A stretch of 64,000 nucleotides of DNA from Chitinophaga pinensis (GTDB lineage: Bacteria > Bacteroidota > Bacteroidia > Chitinophagales > Chitinophagaceae): contig NZ_VOHS01000034.1 of NCBI RefSeq assembly GCF_007896845.1, forward strand, positions 1 through 64,000. The letters are read 5' to 3'. The notes under the pieces were generated by a model. It worked only from the letters and a program-made list of their open reading frames with translations. It had not been told where the DNA came from and did no database searches. A program made the translations under genes and the position numbers. This document shows, in pieces, positions 27,747-38,518 of the stretch; positions within the stretch are counted from its first letter, which is position 1, and every line of letters begins with the position of its first letter.

Positions 27747-27921
27747 AGAACACAATGGTTTATAACAAATTACGAAACGAAGCTAAAACGGTACTAAGCT
27801 AGTTTGTCCTGAATGCCCCTTGTAACAGCAAAAAACAGGTCGGACACGTCGCATATATGACGCATCTCCGGGAGATCCATGCCTGAAAAACAACATACAA
27901 TAAACCAACATTTCCAGAACA

Positions 27922-28019
27922 CCCTGCACCAAGCTACCGCTCAAACTCCCTCACCCTGACCCCATTGCCCAAGCCCAATCATGCACTTAACGGGCGTCAT
28001 TTCGCCGGGCTCTGAAACC
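27922..28019. repeat. Truncated inverted-repeat element (core plus right arm)
   Basis: CCCTGCACC at 27922 and AACGGGCGTCATTTCGCCGG at 27989 match the core and right arm, but the left arm is missing. It marks the left edge of the tandem array. Confidence 0.75.
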
Positions 28020-28121
28020 ACAGCAAAAGCCGCCTCAACCACCCCCCAATCCCACAGAAAAAACCTCGAATCACAATTCCCTCTTCCGCCAATAAATAAA
28101 TAGACCACCGCTTCCAGCGGA

Positions 28122-28247
28122 GTTTCAGATGGTCCGGCGAACCTTAGCCCGTCCCCTGCACCCAGCTGCCGCTCAAACACCCTGACCCCATTGCCCAAAG
28201 CCCAATCATGCACTTAACGGGCGTCAGTTCGCCGGGCCGTCTGAAAC
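28122..28247. repeat. Inverted-repeat element, cluster B copy 1
   Basis: The left arm starts GTTTCAGATGGTCCGGCGAA at 28122. The right arm (28216-28247) ends GTTCGCCGGGCCGTCTGAAA plus C. The arms are near-perfect inverted repeats of about 30 bp. The core carries GTCCCCTGCACCCAGCTGCC and CCATTGCCCAAAGCCCAATC. The upstream linker has a small CCGCTTCCAGCGG hairpin. Confidence 0.85.
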
Positions 28248-28352
28248 CACAGCAAAAGCCGCCCCAACCACCCCCCAACCCCCACAGAAAAAACCTCGAA
28301 TCACAATTCCCTCTTCCTCCAATAAATAAATAGACCACCGCTTCCAGCGGAG

Positions 28353-28484
28353 GTTTCAGACGGCCCGGCGAACCTAGCCCGTCCCCTGCACCCCGCTACC
28401 GCTCAACACCCCTCACCCCTGAACCCCTTGTCCAAAGCTCAATCATGCACTTAACGGGCGTCAGTTCGCCGGGCTATCTGAAAC
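28353..28484. repeat. Inverted-repeat element, cluster B copy 2
   Basis: The structure is the same as copy 1, starting GTTTCAGACGGCCCGGCGAA at 28353 and ending GGGCTATCTGAAAC at 28484. Copies 1 and 2, including the linker, repeat with periods of 229-237 bp (CAGCAAAAGCC at 28021, 28250 and 28487). Confidence 0.85.
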
Positions 28485-28533
28485 CACAGCAAAAGCCGCC
28501 CCAACCCTACACCCCAAACCCAATCACGCATTT

Positions 28534-28564
28534 AACGGGCGTCAGTTCGCCGGCCGTCTGAAAC
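28534..28564. repeat. Solo right arm of the inverted-repeat element
   Basis: AACGGGCGTCAGTTCGCCGG followed by CCGTCTGAAAC is a right arm preceded only by a shortened core (CCCAAACCCAATCACGCATT). It marks the right edge of the array, 73 bp before the end of the sugar transporter gene. Confidence 0.8.
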
Positions 28565-28636
28565 CACTGCAAGCCTAAAAAAAAGAAAAGCTGGCCAGAA
28601 TGAACTCCGCCAGCCAGCAATAAATAAAAGCGTCTG

Positions 28637-29957
28637 TTAATGCATCATCACACCTTCCAGCTCTTCGAGCGTCTTCCCCTTCGTCTCCCGCACATTCCGC
28701 ATATAAACACAAACCCCGCTAAACACACCGCGCATAAATATAAAACGTACCATCTTTCAGCTTATCAAACAGCATCGGGAAAGTAAACACCAACACAAAG
28801 TAAGCCGCCCACAAACACAACACCGCAAACGACGTCGCTGCACTCCTGATCTTATTAGGAAAGATCTCCGCAATCAACACCCAGGTCACCGGTGCCAGAG
28901 ACATCGCATAAGTACCGATAGCCGCCAACAAATACCACGACACATGCTCGGAACCCGCCGACAACATCCGCACAACAACAATATACAGGACCGTCAGACC
29001 ACCAGCACCAATCACATCAGAGGCTTCCGACCCAATTTATCCACCAGCAACATCGCCAGAATGGTAAAGACAAGATTGACACCTCCAATGAATACCGTCT
29101 GTAACAGCTGACCATCCTGAGATACACCAATGCTTTTGAAGATCCGCGGTGTATAGTTAAACACCACATTGATACCACAAAATTGCTGGAAGATCGCGAG
29201 GATAATACCCACTACAACCGCAGGCAATACTGCCTTACGGAAGATATGTCCATAGCTGACGCGTTCATTCCCGTCAGAGAATTTGAATAACAGACAAAGA
29301 CTCAGTTGCAAATGATCACCACCAATACGGTTCAGCACCGTCCGCGCTTCCGCTGACCTTCCGGCTTTTACCAGCCAGCGTGGACTCTCCGGTAACCATA
29401 AAGCCCCCAGAAAGAAGAGCAGGGAAGGAAGGACACCGAGACCAAACATCCACCGCCATGCATCATCACCATGATTACGCAGACCGTAATTGATAATATT
29501 GGTAACAAGGATACCGGTAACGATCGTCAGCTGATTGATTGCCACCATACGCCCGCGAAGATGCGCAGGAGATACTTCTGCAATGTACATCGGTGACAGC
29601 ATGGATGCCATACCAACACCAATACCAGCTACGAAACGGAAGGCGATAAAGACGTTTCTGTCAGGGGCAACCGCCATAGCAAGAGAAGAGATGCCGAAGA
29701 TAGCAGAAGCCACGAGAAGGCCCTTTTTACGGCCGTATTTGTCAGCCATTGTACCGGCGACTATACCCGACGATCGCTCCTAATGCCAGACTACCCGTAG
29801 CAAATCCCTCCCAATAAGCATCCAGTCCGAACTGTTGCTGCAGAAAAGGCAGCGCTCCCGCGATCACAGCGAAGTCAAAGCCAAATAAATAGCCTCCAAG
29901 GGCAGAAATAAAAGAAATACCCAGTATGTAGGAGCTGTTGAATGATGATTGTTTCAT
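28637..29957 (-). pseudogene. MFS sugar porter (sugar:proton symporter type), three frameshifts
   Basis: This sugar-porter-family MFS protein of twelve helices would import a monosaccharide. The pieces are 29957 to about 29772 (GGYLFGFDFAVIAGALPFLQ), 29749 to about 29015 (MADKYGRKKGL, LPESPRWLVKAGRSAEART, IFQQFCGINVVFNYTPRIF) and 29015-28637 (LAPVTWVLIAEIFPNKIRSA). It ends RETKGKTLEELEGVMMH. The junctions repair with one base each: near the GGG at 29765-29772, a missing G before 29011 (PLM to PLMVIGAG), and near 28728. All family signatures survive, so errors are likelier than decay. It is the last gene of the sugar operon. Confidence 0.85.
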
Positions 29958-29993
29958 AACGGAATATCGCTGCGGTAAATTAAAGTAAAGAAA

Positions 29994-31058
29994 TTATTGC
30001 ACATCAAAAACGAAGACCGTTTTCCGGCGGTAGGTGTCTCCCGGCCGGAGGATCGTTTCAGGAAATTGCGCGTGATTCGGACTATCAGGAAATGCCTGTG
30101 TCTCAAGTGCTACGGCACCATGCTTAAGATAAGGAACACCCTGTGGGCCTGTAATACTGCCATCCCAATAGTTCGAACTGTAAAGCTGTATACCGGGTTG
30201 GTCGGTGAAGACGCGGAGCACACGACCGCTTTCCGGATCTTCCAGTTCTGCAGCAGGAATATTCTCAGCATCATAAGGACGGAGTACATAGTTATGATCA
30301 AAACCCATGTCGGCTGGCAGGAGGTCAATATATTGACCCACCGCACGACTATGCGAAAATCAAGCGGTGTTCCGGCTACCGGAAGTAGTTGTCCGGTAGG
30401 GTGTTGCTGCTGTTCTTTTCGGTGTAATTATCCGCGTTGATACGCAGCAGGTGCTTTGTGACAAGCGGATTATCAAACCCGGTCAGATTGAAATAAGAGT
30501 GGTTCGTCAGACTTACCGGTGTTGCTTTATCTGTGGTAGCAGTATAGGTGATCGTCAGCCGGTTGTGACGGTCGAGTAGATACGGACCAGCACACTGAGT
30601 GTCCCGGTATAGCTTTCTTCTTCGTCAGGGCTGGTATAAGCCATTTGTGATGCTGGCCTGTTCGTCGTTTTCACTGCATTGTATCACCTGCCAGACCTTT
30701 TTATGAAATCCATCAAAACCACCATGCAGATGGTTACTGTCATTGTTGACTGGTAATTGGTAGTTGACACCGTCGATCGTCAGTTTTCCACGGCTATCCT
30801 GTTGGCATAACGGCCTACGGTAGCACCAAAGTAAGCCAGGTTTTGCCAGTAGGCATCCGGGTGACTGAAACCCGCTACAATGTTTTTACGCAGGCCATCT
30901 CTGTCGGGTGCATAGATGGCAGTAATGGTAGCACCGAGGTTGATGAGTTCTACCCGGATGGCTGCATTTTCAAGTATGATCTGCTCCAGCGGCTCTCCGC
31001 CAGCCTCTCCATAAGTGGAGCGGGTAGCGGAGAGTGTCTGGTTTTGTATGTTTAGCAT
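29994..31058 (-). pseudogene. galM: Aldose 1-epimerase, several frameshifts
   Basis: This GalM-type mutarotase interconverts the alpha and beta anomers of aldoses for downstream metabolism. The N-terminal piece (31058-30780) has INLGATITAIYAPDRDG and YFGATVGRYANRIA. The C-terminal piece (30341-29994) has MGFDHNYVLRPYD, TDQPGIQLYSSNYWDGSI and ALETQAFPDSPN. The region 30345-30780 is split over several frames, with recognisable parts such as the NHSYFNL-type stretch near 30500. The breaks resemble those in the adjacent transporter and DUF5107 genes. The product has no evident signal peptide and is probably cytoplasmic. Confidence 0.85.
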
Positions 31059-31079
31059 AGAATAGTCCTCGTAAATGGA

Positions 31080-34000
31080 TTAAAGGTAGCGCCCTGAATT
31101 TACATCCAGCATCAGTACTTCGTCGAGATGGTGTTGGCCTTGTTGCTCCTGTTGTAAACCAAGATAACCTAATCCCATCAGATAGAGACAGTGAATACGG
31201 TTGCGTTGGTTCAGGTCGATGTCAAATACCAGCATATCCGGCAGGGAAAGGCAAAAATAGTCTATGCGGATCTCATCATGCAGATGTGCCTTACCAAACT
31301 GTATGAAGCGATCAAAGATCTGTGCAGCTTTTTCTGGATGTCCCAACTGCTGCCAGGCCAACGCCTGATAGACGATCTTGTCAGGCTGCGGATCGTTGTA
31401 ATAGATCGCCTGTACCGGTTCGCTGATACCAAGGGTAGCGGCCATAAACTTTTCTTTCGCAGTTTCATGTTGTCCGAGACCTGCATAAGCACAACCCATC
31501 AGATAATGAAGGTCGTTTTCCTGTGCGCCGTAGAGTTTTCCTTCACCGAGGTTTCCGGATAACTTTCCAGTGCCTGCAGGAGAGAAAGCGCAGTTTCGTA
31601 TTGTTCCTGATCAATCGCCTTTCTTGCCAGTGCTGTATGGCAAAGGATATATTGCCCTACCACCTTTCCTTCACCGCCTTCCCATGGATGGAATTGGCGT
31701 TGCGACAGGAGTCTGCGTGCCTGCTCAAATTCACCTAAGTTATTATAGAGCGTCACTCTTTCAAGGTACAGATCATCTCTCATTTCCACCAGCTTCATAT
31801 TGTTTTCCAACAGAGACAATCTTTCCTGTGAAGACCGGCCGGTAATCTTGTACAGCTGGTCCAGTTCCATGAGTATACGGGCATCATCCGGCGCCAGCGC
31901 AAATGCTTTTTCCATTGCATTGACGGCAGCCGATTTCTGATGTAGTTTGTTATAATAAGCCAGTGAGAGATTCCTGTGTACGGTAGCATAGGTATCGTCC
32001 AGTGTGGCGGATTGATCCCAGCAGGCGATGGCTTCCGTGTACTGACGTTTATCGTACCAGAGATTACCCAGATAATAAGCTGCTTTGGCATCGGTCGGAT
32101 TGTGTGCCAATGCATCCTGCAGGATCAGTACTTCTTCTATTTTGTTAGGGAAGCAGTAATCAGGGGATTGTGTAGCTGCTTTACGATAGAAGCCCAGCGC
32201 CTGCTCTGGTAATTTACTACGACTGGCAAACCATCCCATGTAATAATACAGGAGCGGAGAAGCACTGTCGTAGGTATCGATATAAGATTGCAACAATGTG
32301 ATCGCAGTATCAAAAGCGCCTGCAGAGGCGTAGTCCAGTGACAATTCAAGATAATTGTTGATGGAACCGTGCATCAATGAACGCATGCGTTGTAATACAT
32401 TGCTGTCGTTGCTGAGCAGATACCATTCAAACAGACAGCCGTAGTTAAACGGATCGATCTGCAATGATTCCTGTGCAAAGGCAATTGCATCTTCCTGCAA
32501 ACCTTTTTCCCGCAGGATGATCGTTTGCAGATGACGGGCAGTATGGTTGTGGTAGTTGCGCACGAGTGATTTTTTTACCAGTGACAAAGCATCATCCCAT
32601 TTACCATTGGCGGCTGCGATACGTGCCAGCATCAGGAAGCCGCTATGTTGCCATGCGTCATTCCAGGTGGCTTTGAAGAAGATATCATATGCCTCAGCGG
32701 ATTTTCCCTGTAAGAGGAGAGAACAACCAAGGTTATAGTATACTTCACCATCATAAGGATTCGGATTACGGCTGGTCATGGTTTGATTGCCATTCTGAAG
32801 TAAGGTTCCGCTTTGGCAAATTGTCCGCGACGCAGCAATAATAAGCCCATCGCGTTATTACAGCGAATGTCTCCCGGACTTCTTCTCAATCCTTCTTCAT
32901 AGTAATCAACCGGATTGAAAGTTGCATGACGGTATTGTTCCAGATGATGGCCGTTCAGATAAAGGTCTTCCACCTGCTCAATATCTTTGGCAATTTTGCT
33001 GCGGATGCAGGCGGTGGTATTTCATGCGTAACTGGTTTCTCTGGTTGCCAGGATACCAGTTCACGTCCGTTTTGATCTGCAACGATGACCTTCCATTGTT
33101 CTGGTACCACTGATGTGCTACAGTCGTAAGTAGTTGAAAAGGCGCATATGGAGACAGTGCCGCCGCAAATGTTTTTACTTCCTTACCATCCTGTAATATA
33201 CGAACGCTGGCATCTTTATAGAGGGCTGTTGCATATATTTTGATATGTAATTGCTGTCCTTCCCACTCCATATTCAGCATGGCCTCTTTGGTCGCATTTT
33301 TCACTACGCCGGTCTGCGCATAAGGCATGAAATACTGTTCGAAGGTTTTGCCTTCATTGGGTTGTAACCATGAGAAGTCGGGCTGGTTATCGGTGAACAT
33401 GCCTGTCATCAGTTCGATGTAAGGACCGTCTTCATCTGTCAGATTTCTATCCCATGCATAACCGAAGTCACCATTCCCCCAGGTCCATTGTTTTTTACCG
33501 GGGATACATGATGGTCTGCCACATGTAGCATACCTGCCTGTGTATCGTGTTCATAGCAACCCATGAAATCGTATTCCGAACGGATGGCCATGTAGGAGGT
33601 TGGTACAGGAATGGTATGGTAACGGGAGATATCTGTACCCGGTGCATAGTCTACTTTGTAATAGGTACCTGTAGCGATCGGGAAGTCAGATACATCTCTT
33701 TTCCCGTGATCGAATACAGCATATACATCCGGTGGAAATACTGACTGATAGTGCTCATTTACTTTTACTGCCGGGTTAGCCCACCAGAGGAACGTCTGAG
33801 GGAACATTGTCCGGTTAAATAAACGACCTTTTATTTCGAGATATGCTTTGTCAGGATACAGAGTAAAACCTGCCATCCCTTTGGTACGGAACATTACTTC
33901 TACTTCATTCACCCAAACCGTTTTGCTGCCATCTGCATTTTCTTCTACAGCATAGTCTACTGCCTGGAAGGTGCTGGGACGATGGTGCTGCGGCCAGTTG

Positions 34001-34347
34001 AATTCAATACCACCAGAGATCCACGGACCTGCCAGTCCTACAAGGGCCGGCTTGATCACCTGATTATAATACACAAAATCACGCTGTCTGATCTTATCAT
34101 ATGCCCTTTGGATACGTCCGCCGAGTTCCGGCAGGATCATAATCTCGAGGAACTCATTTTCAAGGAACACAGCATTGTATTCCTGCGAACTTTTCTCATC
34201 TGCTATCTGCTCGATAACAGGATGTGGATACACCACGCCACTGCTGCCCTGATAAACTCTTTTTTCAAGGAACATCGGATGTTTTTCCGGTGTGCCGGTC
34301 TTGTAGGTAGGAATGGATACTTTTTCAATCCGGACTGTCACTTCCAT
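31080..34347 (-). pseudogene. DUF5107/TPR protein of a sugar locus, four frameshifts
   Basis: One protein of about 1090 residues is spread over five frames. The DUF5107-like N-terminal domain (34347-33439) reads MEVTVRIEKVSIPTYKTG, LPELGGRIQRAYDKIRQRDF, GGIEFNWPQHHRPSTF. The continuation is 33409-32978, with GMFTDNQPDFSWLQPNEGKT. A short piece at 32973-32776 and the TPR array (32779-31499, 31499-31080) follow, with repeats such as AYYLGNLWYDKRQYTEAIAC. No signal peptide is visible. DUF5107 proteins commonly sit with epimerases, porters and glycosidases in Bacteroidota sugar operons; their biochemical role is not established to my knowledge. Confidence 0.8.
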
Positions 34348-34373
34348 ATAGTCTCTCTTTATGTTTTATTCAT

Positions 34374-36569
34374 TTAATTACGTGGAACCAGTTTGACGAG
34401 TAATGCATCTTTTGCCGGAATACTGAGAGTAAAGGATGCTTGTCCTTTACGGATCTCACCCAGCAATGCGTTACTCAGGAAATCCCTGATCTCATAGTCT
34501 CGTTTATCTTTTAAAACTGTGGCGGTTTGCCAGCTGCTTTCGAATGGTTTATCCTGCAGGAAATTGAATGCTGCCAGCAAGGTGGTATCTCCCTTATGAT
34601 AGAAGGTAAGCTGCTGGTCCTGCGTATCACCCTCAGACATGCTGATGGGAGTGAAGGCGGCAGGATGACTGAACCATGCGCAGAGAGCGGGATGATCGAG
34701 GAACTTTCTGAAGCGTTCTGCCGCAACAGGCTGACGCAGGTCAGAACCATCTCCGAGTATACTACCCATTACCATCATGGCATACAGGCGTACCTTGATC
34801 TCCTGTTCGCTGAGATCCGGATTTTGCTGGAAGTTCTTCATCACAACAACATCCAGGTTGGTGAAGGGCCATAAAGTACCCTGCATCCACCACATATGAG
34901 AACCGGCAGCTAAGGATGCGGCGGTACTGCCATAGTGTGGGAATCCCGGCTGATCGTCTCTCAGATGAGAATAGACGTCGGTAGAAACGAAACGCGTGTG
35001 TGCATACTGATGCGGGAACATGGGTGAAATGGCCATAGTGAGGAAAATATCTGGTCCCATGATGGAATCAACGAGAGACCGCAACATCTTCATTCCCTCA
35101 CTATAGGCCTGCATTCCCGAACGGATATCTTTATTGTAGCGTGTACTGGATTCCAGCGCTCCTGCTGTCAGGAAGTCAATTTTGATAAAAGTGGCATGGA
35201 TGGCTTTTGCTTTTAGCAGCTGCTGTATGATTGATTGTCTGGTAGCTGGATGGGAAGGGTCAATGGCATAAGCAGCCCAATCGCCTTCCTTGTACATGAT
35301 GGGTTGTTTGTTACCATCGCGTAGTACTACTTCACTGAGCGGTGTTTGTGTGCCGGAGAGTTGTTGCGTTTCAACGGTGTTCTTCCAGGTCCATACGGCA
35401 AAGGGGATGAAATAGAAGCCCATCTGCTGTCTGTTTTTACGACCATGTTCTCCGATAGCTGCCAATACTTCAGTGGTGTAAATCGATTGGTCATAGGAGT
35501 CAATACTAAGCACCGGCGGCGCATATTTATTGAAATTGCTCATGGATGCTATAAAATCGGATGTCTTTAATACATCTGGCGGCATCATAATCTTTGTATA
35601 GCCTAATACATTCTCCACGCCAAAGCTGTTCCAGTAGAACGGTGCGTTCCCTTTCCATTCACTTTTTCCGGCTGTTTGTACGTTAGCTTTTCCGTAAGCC
35701 GTGAATGCCAGACGGGTATCCGTTGTGGCAGAGAGGAAGATCAGCGGAGAGGAGACCGTCCGGCCCTGCATGGCGCCGTGTGGGAAATGATCGTGTGTAC
35801 CATCAAGACCACCATAAGCAGGTGGCAGATTACGATCATCCGGCGTAGCTGCGCCACCATATACGATAAAGGAATCAATACGGCCATTTACTTTTCCCGC
35901 TCCGTAGCGGATGCCTGTTTTCCAGAAGTCATGCGTGACACTACCGGCTACCAGACCGGAAAGGGTCTGTTGGTCGTAGATGGAAGTGAATTCATAACTG
36001 ATGCCAGACAGAGATGGCCACTGCCGGGTGACAATCGGTACCCAGTTATCATTGTCGAAGGGCACATCGAGGAGGCGGGAATTACTGCCTGGAACAGACA
36101 GATAACTCTGTTGCCCCGGGAGTATGGTTAATGGAGAGATGTTACGCGTTTCCAGCGTAGTATTGCCTGTCGCCTGTACTTTCAGCAGCAGGTGAGCGGC
36201 TTTTTCATAGATGGTAATCTGTTGTTCCAGTTGTAGTGCTTTGGCAGGATCACGGTGGGTCAGGTGGAGTAATATCCCCCGGCCATTCGCATCCTGAACA
36301 GGTGTTGTGTTGCACTGGTGCCGGGAAAAGTCGGTGCTTGACAATTGCCCGGCCTGTGTCTCGTTTATCGTCGCCACGGTATGCTGTAGCCGTACGCCGT
36401 TGCTGAACTGATAATCAATATAACCGCTATAGGTATGAACCGTCAGGCGGACATACGCATTAGATATGACCGTACTATCCGGTTTTATACTGATTTTCTG
36501 TGCCTGTGCTGCTCCTGCTGTCATGCAACATAGCAGACTGCCCAGTGATATTTTGCCGAAATAATTCAT
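34374..36569 (-). CDS. Secreted clan GH-D (GH36/GH27-like) glycosidase, probably alpha-galactosidase
   Basis: The 731-residue protein has a signal peptide (ending TAGAAQAQ), a beta-sandwich N-terminal domain and a TIM-barrel catalytic domain from about residue 320. The likely nucleophile is the Asp in FIKIDFLTAGAL, matching the KxD pattern of clan GH-D. Other barrel segments are GFYFIPFAVWTWKN, AISPMFPHQYAHTRFVSTDV and DLRQPVAAERFRKF. The C-terminus is a small beta domain. It is first in the leftward operon (glycosidase, DUF5107, epimerase, porter), 26 bp before the DUF5107 start. The exact specificity is inferred only. Confidence 0.75.
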   Translation of the reverse strand: MNYFGKISLGSLLCCMTAGAAQAQKISIKPDSTVISNAYVRLTVHTYSGYIDYQFSNGVRLQHTVATINETQAGQLSSTDFSRHQCNTTPVQDANGRGILLHLTHRDPAKALQLEQQITIYEKAAHLLLKVQATGNTTLETRNISPLTILPGQQSYLSVPGSNSRLLDVPFDNDNWVPIVTRQWPSLSGISYEFTSIYDQQTLSGLVAGSVTHDFWKTGIRYGAGKVNGRIDSFIVYGGAATPDDRNLPPAYGGLDGTHDHFPHGAMQGRTVSSPLIFLSATTDTRLAFTAYGKANVQTAGKSEWKGNAPFYWNSFGVENVLGYTKIMMPPDVLKTSDFIASMSNFNKYAPPVLSIDSYDQSIYTTEVLAAIGEHGRKNRQQMGFYFIPFAVWTWKNTVETQQLSGTQTPLSEVVLRDGNKQPIMYKEGDWAAYAIDPSHPATRQSIIQQLLKAKAIHATFIKIDFLTAGALESSTRYNKDIRSGMQAYSEGMKMLRSLVDSIMGPDIFLTMAISPMFPHQYAHTRFVSTDVYSHLRDDQPGFPHYGSTAASLAAGSHMWWMQGTLWPFTNLDVVVMKNFQQNPDLSEQEIKVRLYAMMVMGSILGDGSDLRQPVAAERFRKFLDHPALCAWFSHPAAFTPISMSEGDTQDQQLTFYHKGDTTLLAAFNFLQDKPFESSWQTATVLKDKRDYEIRDFLSNALLGEIRKGQASFTLSIPAKDALLVKLVPRN

Positions 36570-36769
36570 CGATTGCTGACCTGTATTTGTAATTGTGGAT
36601 GGTTGTAACCAGTGACCGTTACGTTGTCGGTAATGCTGATAACGTGGATTCCTGTGTTGATTTTTATAAGTTCAAATTTCGTTCTTGGGGAGAAGCGGGG
36701 AAATAGGGTATCTTATGAAAATGATGGATTATTTTCTGGTTTTTGTATCTTGGGTAATATTCCAGCGTC

Positions 36770-37675
36770 ATGAAGGAAAAGATATTAAAGAAAAGAGAGG
36801 GGTTTGAGGGGCAGCAACTGATTGTAGTGCCCAGAAAAATATCGGCTGATTTCCTGACCCAGGATCCGATCACGCGCCAGCTGTACATTACAGATATCGG
36901 GTATTATCCTAAAGCGCGGTATCATTATATTAAACGGCCGGCGGGTATCAGCCAGCACATTATTATATACTGTATAGAAGGGAAGGGATGGATTGAGATA
37001 GATAAAAAGCGGGTGGATATATTGCCTTCGCAGTTTGTCATTATTCCGGCCAATACGCCGCATAAATATATGTCGGAGGAGCAGGAACCATGGACAATAT
37101 ACTGGATCCATTTCAAGGGAGAGATCGCTGCATATATTGTCGGACTGATCCTTCAAAGGGCCAAAAACTTCAGACTGCATCTTACCTATAATGAGAACAG
37201 GATCCGTCTTTTTGAAGACATCTGTATCAATCTGCAGAAGGGCTATGGAGATGATAACCTGCGTTATGTAAACATGATTTTCAATCATTTCCTCTCTTCG
37301 CTATTGTATGAGGAGCAATTCAATCATGCCGGTCAGGAGGAGCGGCAGGATATTATCGGTCAGACCATCACCATGATGCAGGAGAAGCTGGATAAGTTAA
37401 TCACGCTACAGGAGTTTTCAGCGTATGCGGGTTTATCGGTGTCACATTTTTCCGCTGTTTTCAGAGAGAAAACCGGTTACTCACCCATAGAATATTTCAA
37501 TCATCTGAAAATACAGAAGGCCTGCCAGTACCTGTTGTTTTCGGTGGCAACCGTGAAGGAGATTGCAGCGAAACTAGGCGTGGAGGATCAATATTATTTT
37601 TCCCGGATGTTTTCCAAGCTGATGGGCATGTCGCCTTCGGAATACCGGAACAGGAACAAAACGGCTGAACATTAA
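36770..37675 (+). CDS. AraC-family regulator of the divergent sugar operon
   Basis: The 301-residue protein has an N-terminal AraC-type cupin sensor domain (about 40-170; GWIEIDKKRVDILPSQFVII, PANTPHKYMSEEQEPWTIYW) and a C-terminal pair of helix-turn-helix motifs (LITLQEFSAYAGLSVSHFSA and VKEIAAKLGVEDQYYFSRMF) ending GMSPSEYRNRNK. It is transcribed away from the GH36-like operon across a 200-bp gap, the usual layout for an AraC activator of sugar genes. The inducer is presumably the sugar released by that operon. Confidence 0.9.
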   Translation: MKEKILKKREGFEGQQLIVVPRKISADFLTQDPITRQLYITDIGYYPKARYHYIKRPAGISQHIIIYCIEGKGWIEIDKKRVDILPSQFVIIPANTPHKYMSEEQEPWTIYWIHFKGEIAAYIVGLILQRAKNFRLHLTYNENRIRLFEDICINLQKGYGDDNLRYVNMIFNHFLSSLLYEEQFNHAGQEERQDIIGQTITMMQEKLDKLITLQEFSAYAGLSVSHFSAVFREKTGYSPIEYFNHLKIQKACQYLLFSVATVKEIAAKLGVEDQYYFSRMFSKLMGMSPSEYRNRNKTAEH

Positions 37676-37678
37676 AAG

Positions 37679-37719
37679 GCCCTGTATGACAATTGCCGGC
37701 GCAATATGTCATACAGGGC
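37679..37719. terminator. Bidirectional terminator
   Basis: GCCCTGTATGACA (from 37679) pairs with TGTCATACAGGGC (to 37719). The interior ATTGCCGGCGCAAT can extend the stem. It lies between convergent genes. Confidence 0.8.
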
Positions 37720-37755
37720 TATCAGAAAGTGGGGCGTTCCCCGGTAAATACAAAA

Positions 37756-38379
37756 CTACTCTACTACAAATCCGTACTTCGCCAGATTCTCTTTTGTAGC
37801 TGCATAAGTGACGTGCTGGAGGCCGTTAATACCCAGTCCTTCTGCCACAGACACAAACATGGCACGGTCATCAACATATAATACTTCTTCCGGTTTCACA
37901 AGGGCGATGTCCAGTGCTATTTTCCAGATGTCTGCATCCGGTTTTCTGAAATGAACAAAGCAGGAGGAAATGAAGAAGTCTACAAATTTGTTGATACCGA
38001 ACTGACGGATACGGTATTCATTCAATTCCCGGCCTTCATTATTGACAATGGCAATCTTAACACCGTATTTCTCCTTGATCTTACAAACCAGCTCTATCAT
38101 TTCGGGGATAGGGGTCGTACGGGAGTACATAAACGACTTGAATTCCTCTTCGCTGAAAGTACGCGGTTCGTAGAAAACCGTTCTTTTCAGGTATTCGTCG
38201 AGGGTTAGTTTCCCTTCTTCGTAAGTGTCAAAAGTAAGGTGATGGCGTTCTTCCAGTTCGGGAAGATCCAATGAGAACGTGGCTGCTGCTTCTCTTCTGG
38301 CGGCCCGGTCCCATCCATTGCTCAGTAGTACGCCGCCTATATCGAGGAACAATGTGGTGATTTTTGAATTCTGCTGCAT
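37756..38379 (-). CDS. HAD-superfamily hydrolase
   Basis: The 207-residue cytoplasmic HAD phosphatase-like protein has motif I FLDIGGVLL (nucleophile D13, with glycine in place of the second Asp, as in many HAD-IA proteins). It also has a cap domain of helices (about 20-95), motif III lysine in FRKPDADIWKIALD and motif IV YVDDRAMFV. The nearest groups are epoxide-hydrolase-N-terminal-like and sugar-phosphatase-like HADs; the substrate is unknown. It converges on the AraC gene and shares its terminator. Confidence 0.9.
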   Translation of the reverse strand: MQQNSKITTLFLDIGGVLLSNGWDRAARREAAATFSLDLPELEERHHLTFDTYEEGKLTLDEYLKRTVFYEPRTFSEEEFKSFMYSRTTPIPEMIELVCKIKEKYGVKIAIVNNEGRELNEYRIRQFGINKFVDFFISSCFVHFRKPDADIWKIALDIALVKPEEVLYVDDRAMFVSVAEGLGINGLQHVTYAATKENLAKYGFVVE

Positions 38380-38518
38380 ATGTTAAAGGTAATTGACAAA
38401 TAAATTAAAGATCGCGCATTCTGTAGTTAAAATTATGGAACCTGTTGTTTTTTTCATGCTCCGCTAGTAAAATCTGTTTTTGCAAACGTAGTATAAGGGG
38501 ATTCAATTGCTCCTGTAT

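Larger units (their letters stand above)
27390..28636. other. Repeat-rich intergenic region, cluster B
   Basis: This 1.25-kb gap has no convincing gene. From left to right are a TCCATCAC-like low-complexity tract (27451-27560), a long hairpin (27666-27746), a featureless stretch to about 27920, and then tandem units of the inverted-repeat element up to 28564. Minus-strand frames across the units are by-products of the repeat. Confidence 0.75.

Noticed and set aside
27941..28338. Two overlapping minus-strand frames (90 and 64 codons) with similar translations
   Set aside because: They are translations of the tandem inverted-repeat units. The similarity comes from DNA repetition with periods of 229-237 bp; there is no signal, start context or family.
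27922..28564. Possible CRISPR array, because of regular repeats
   Set aside because: The repeated unit is over 200 bp with internal inverted arms, the intervening sequence is itself conserved, and no cas gene is present.
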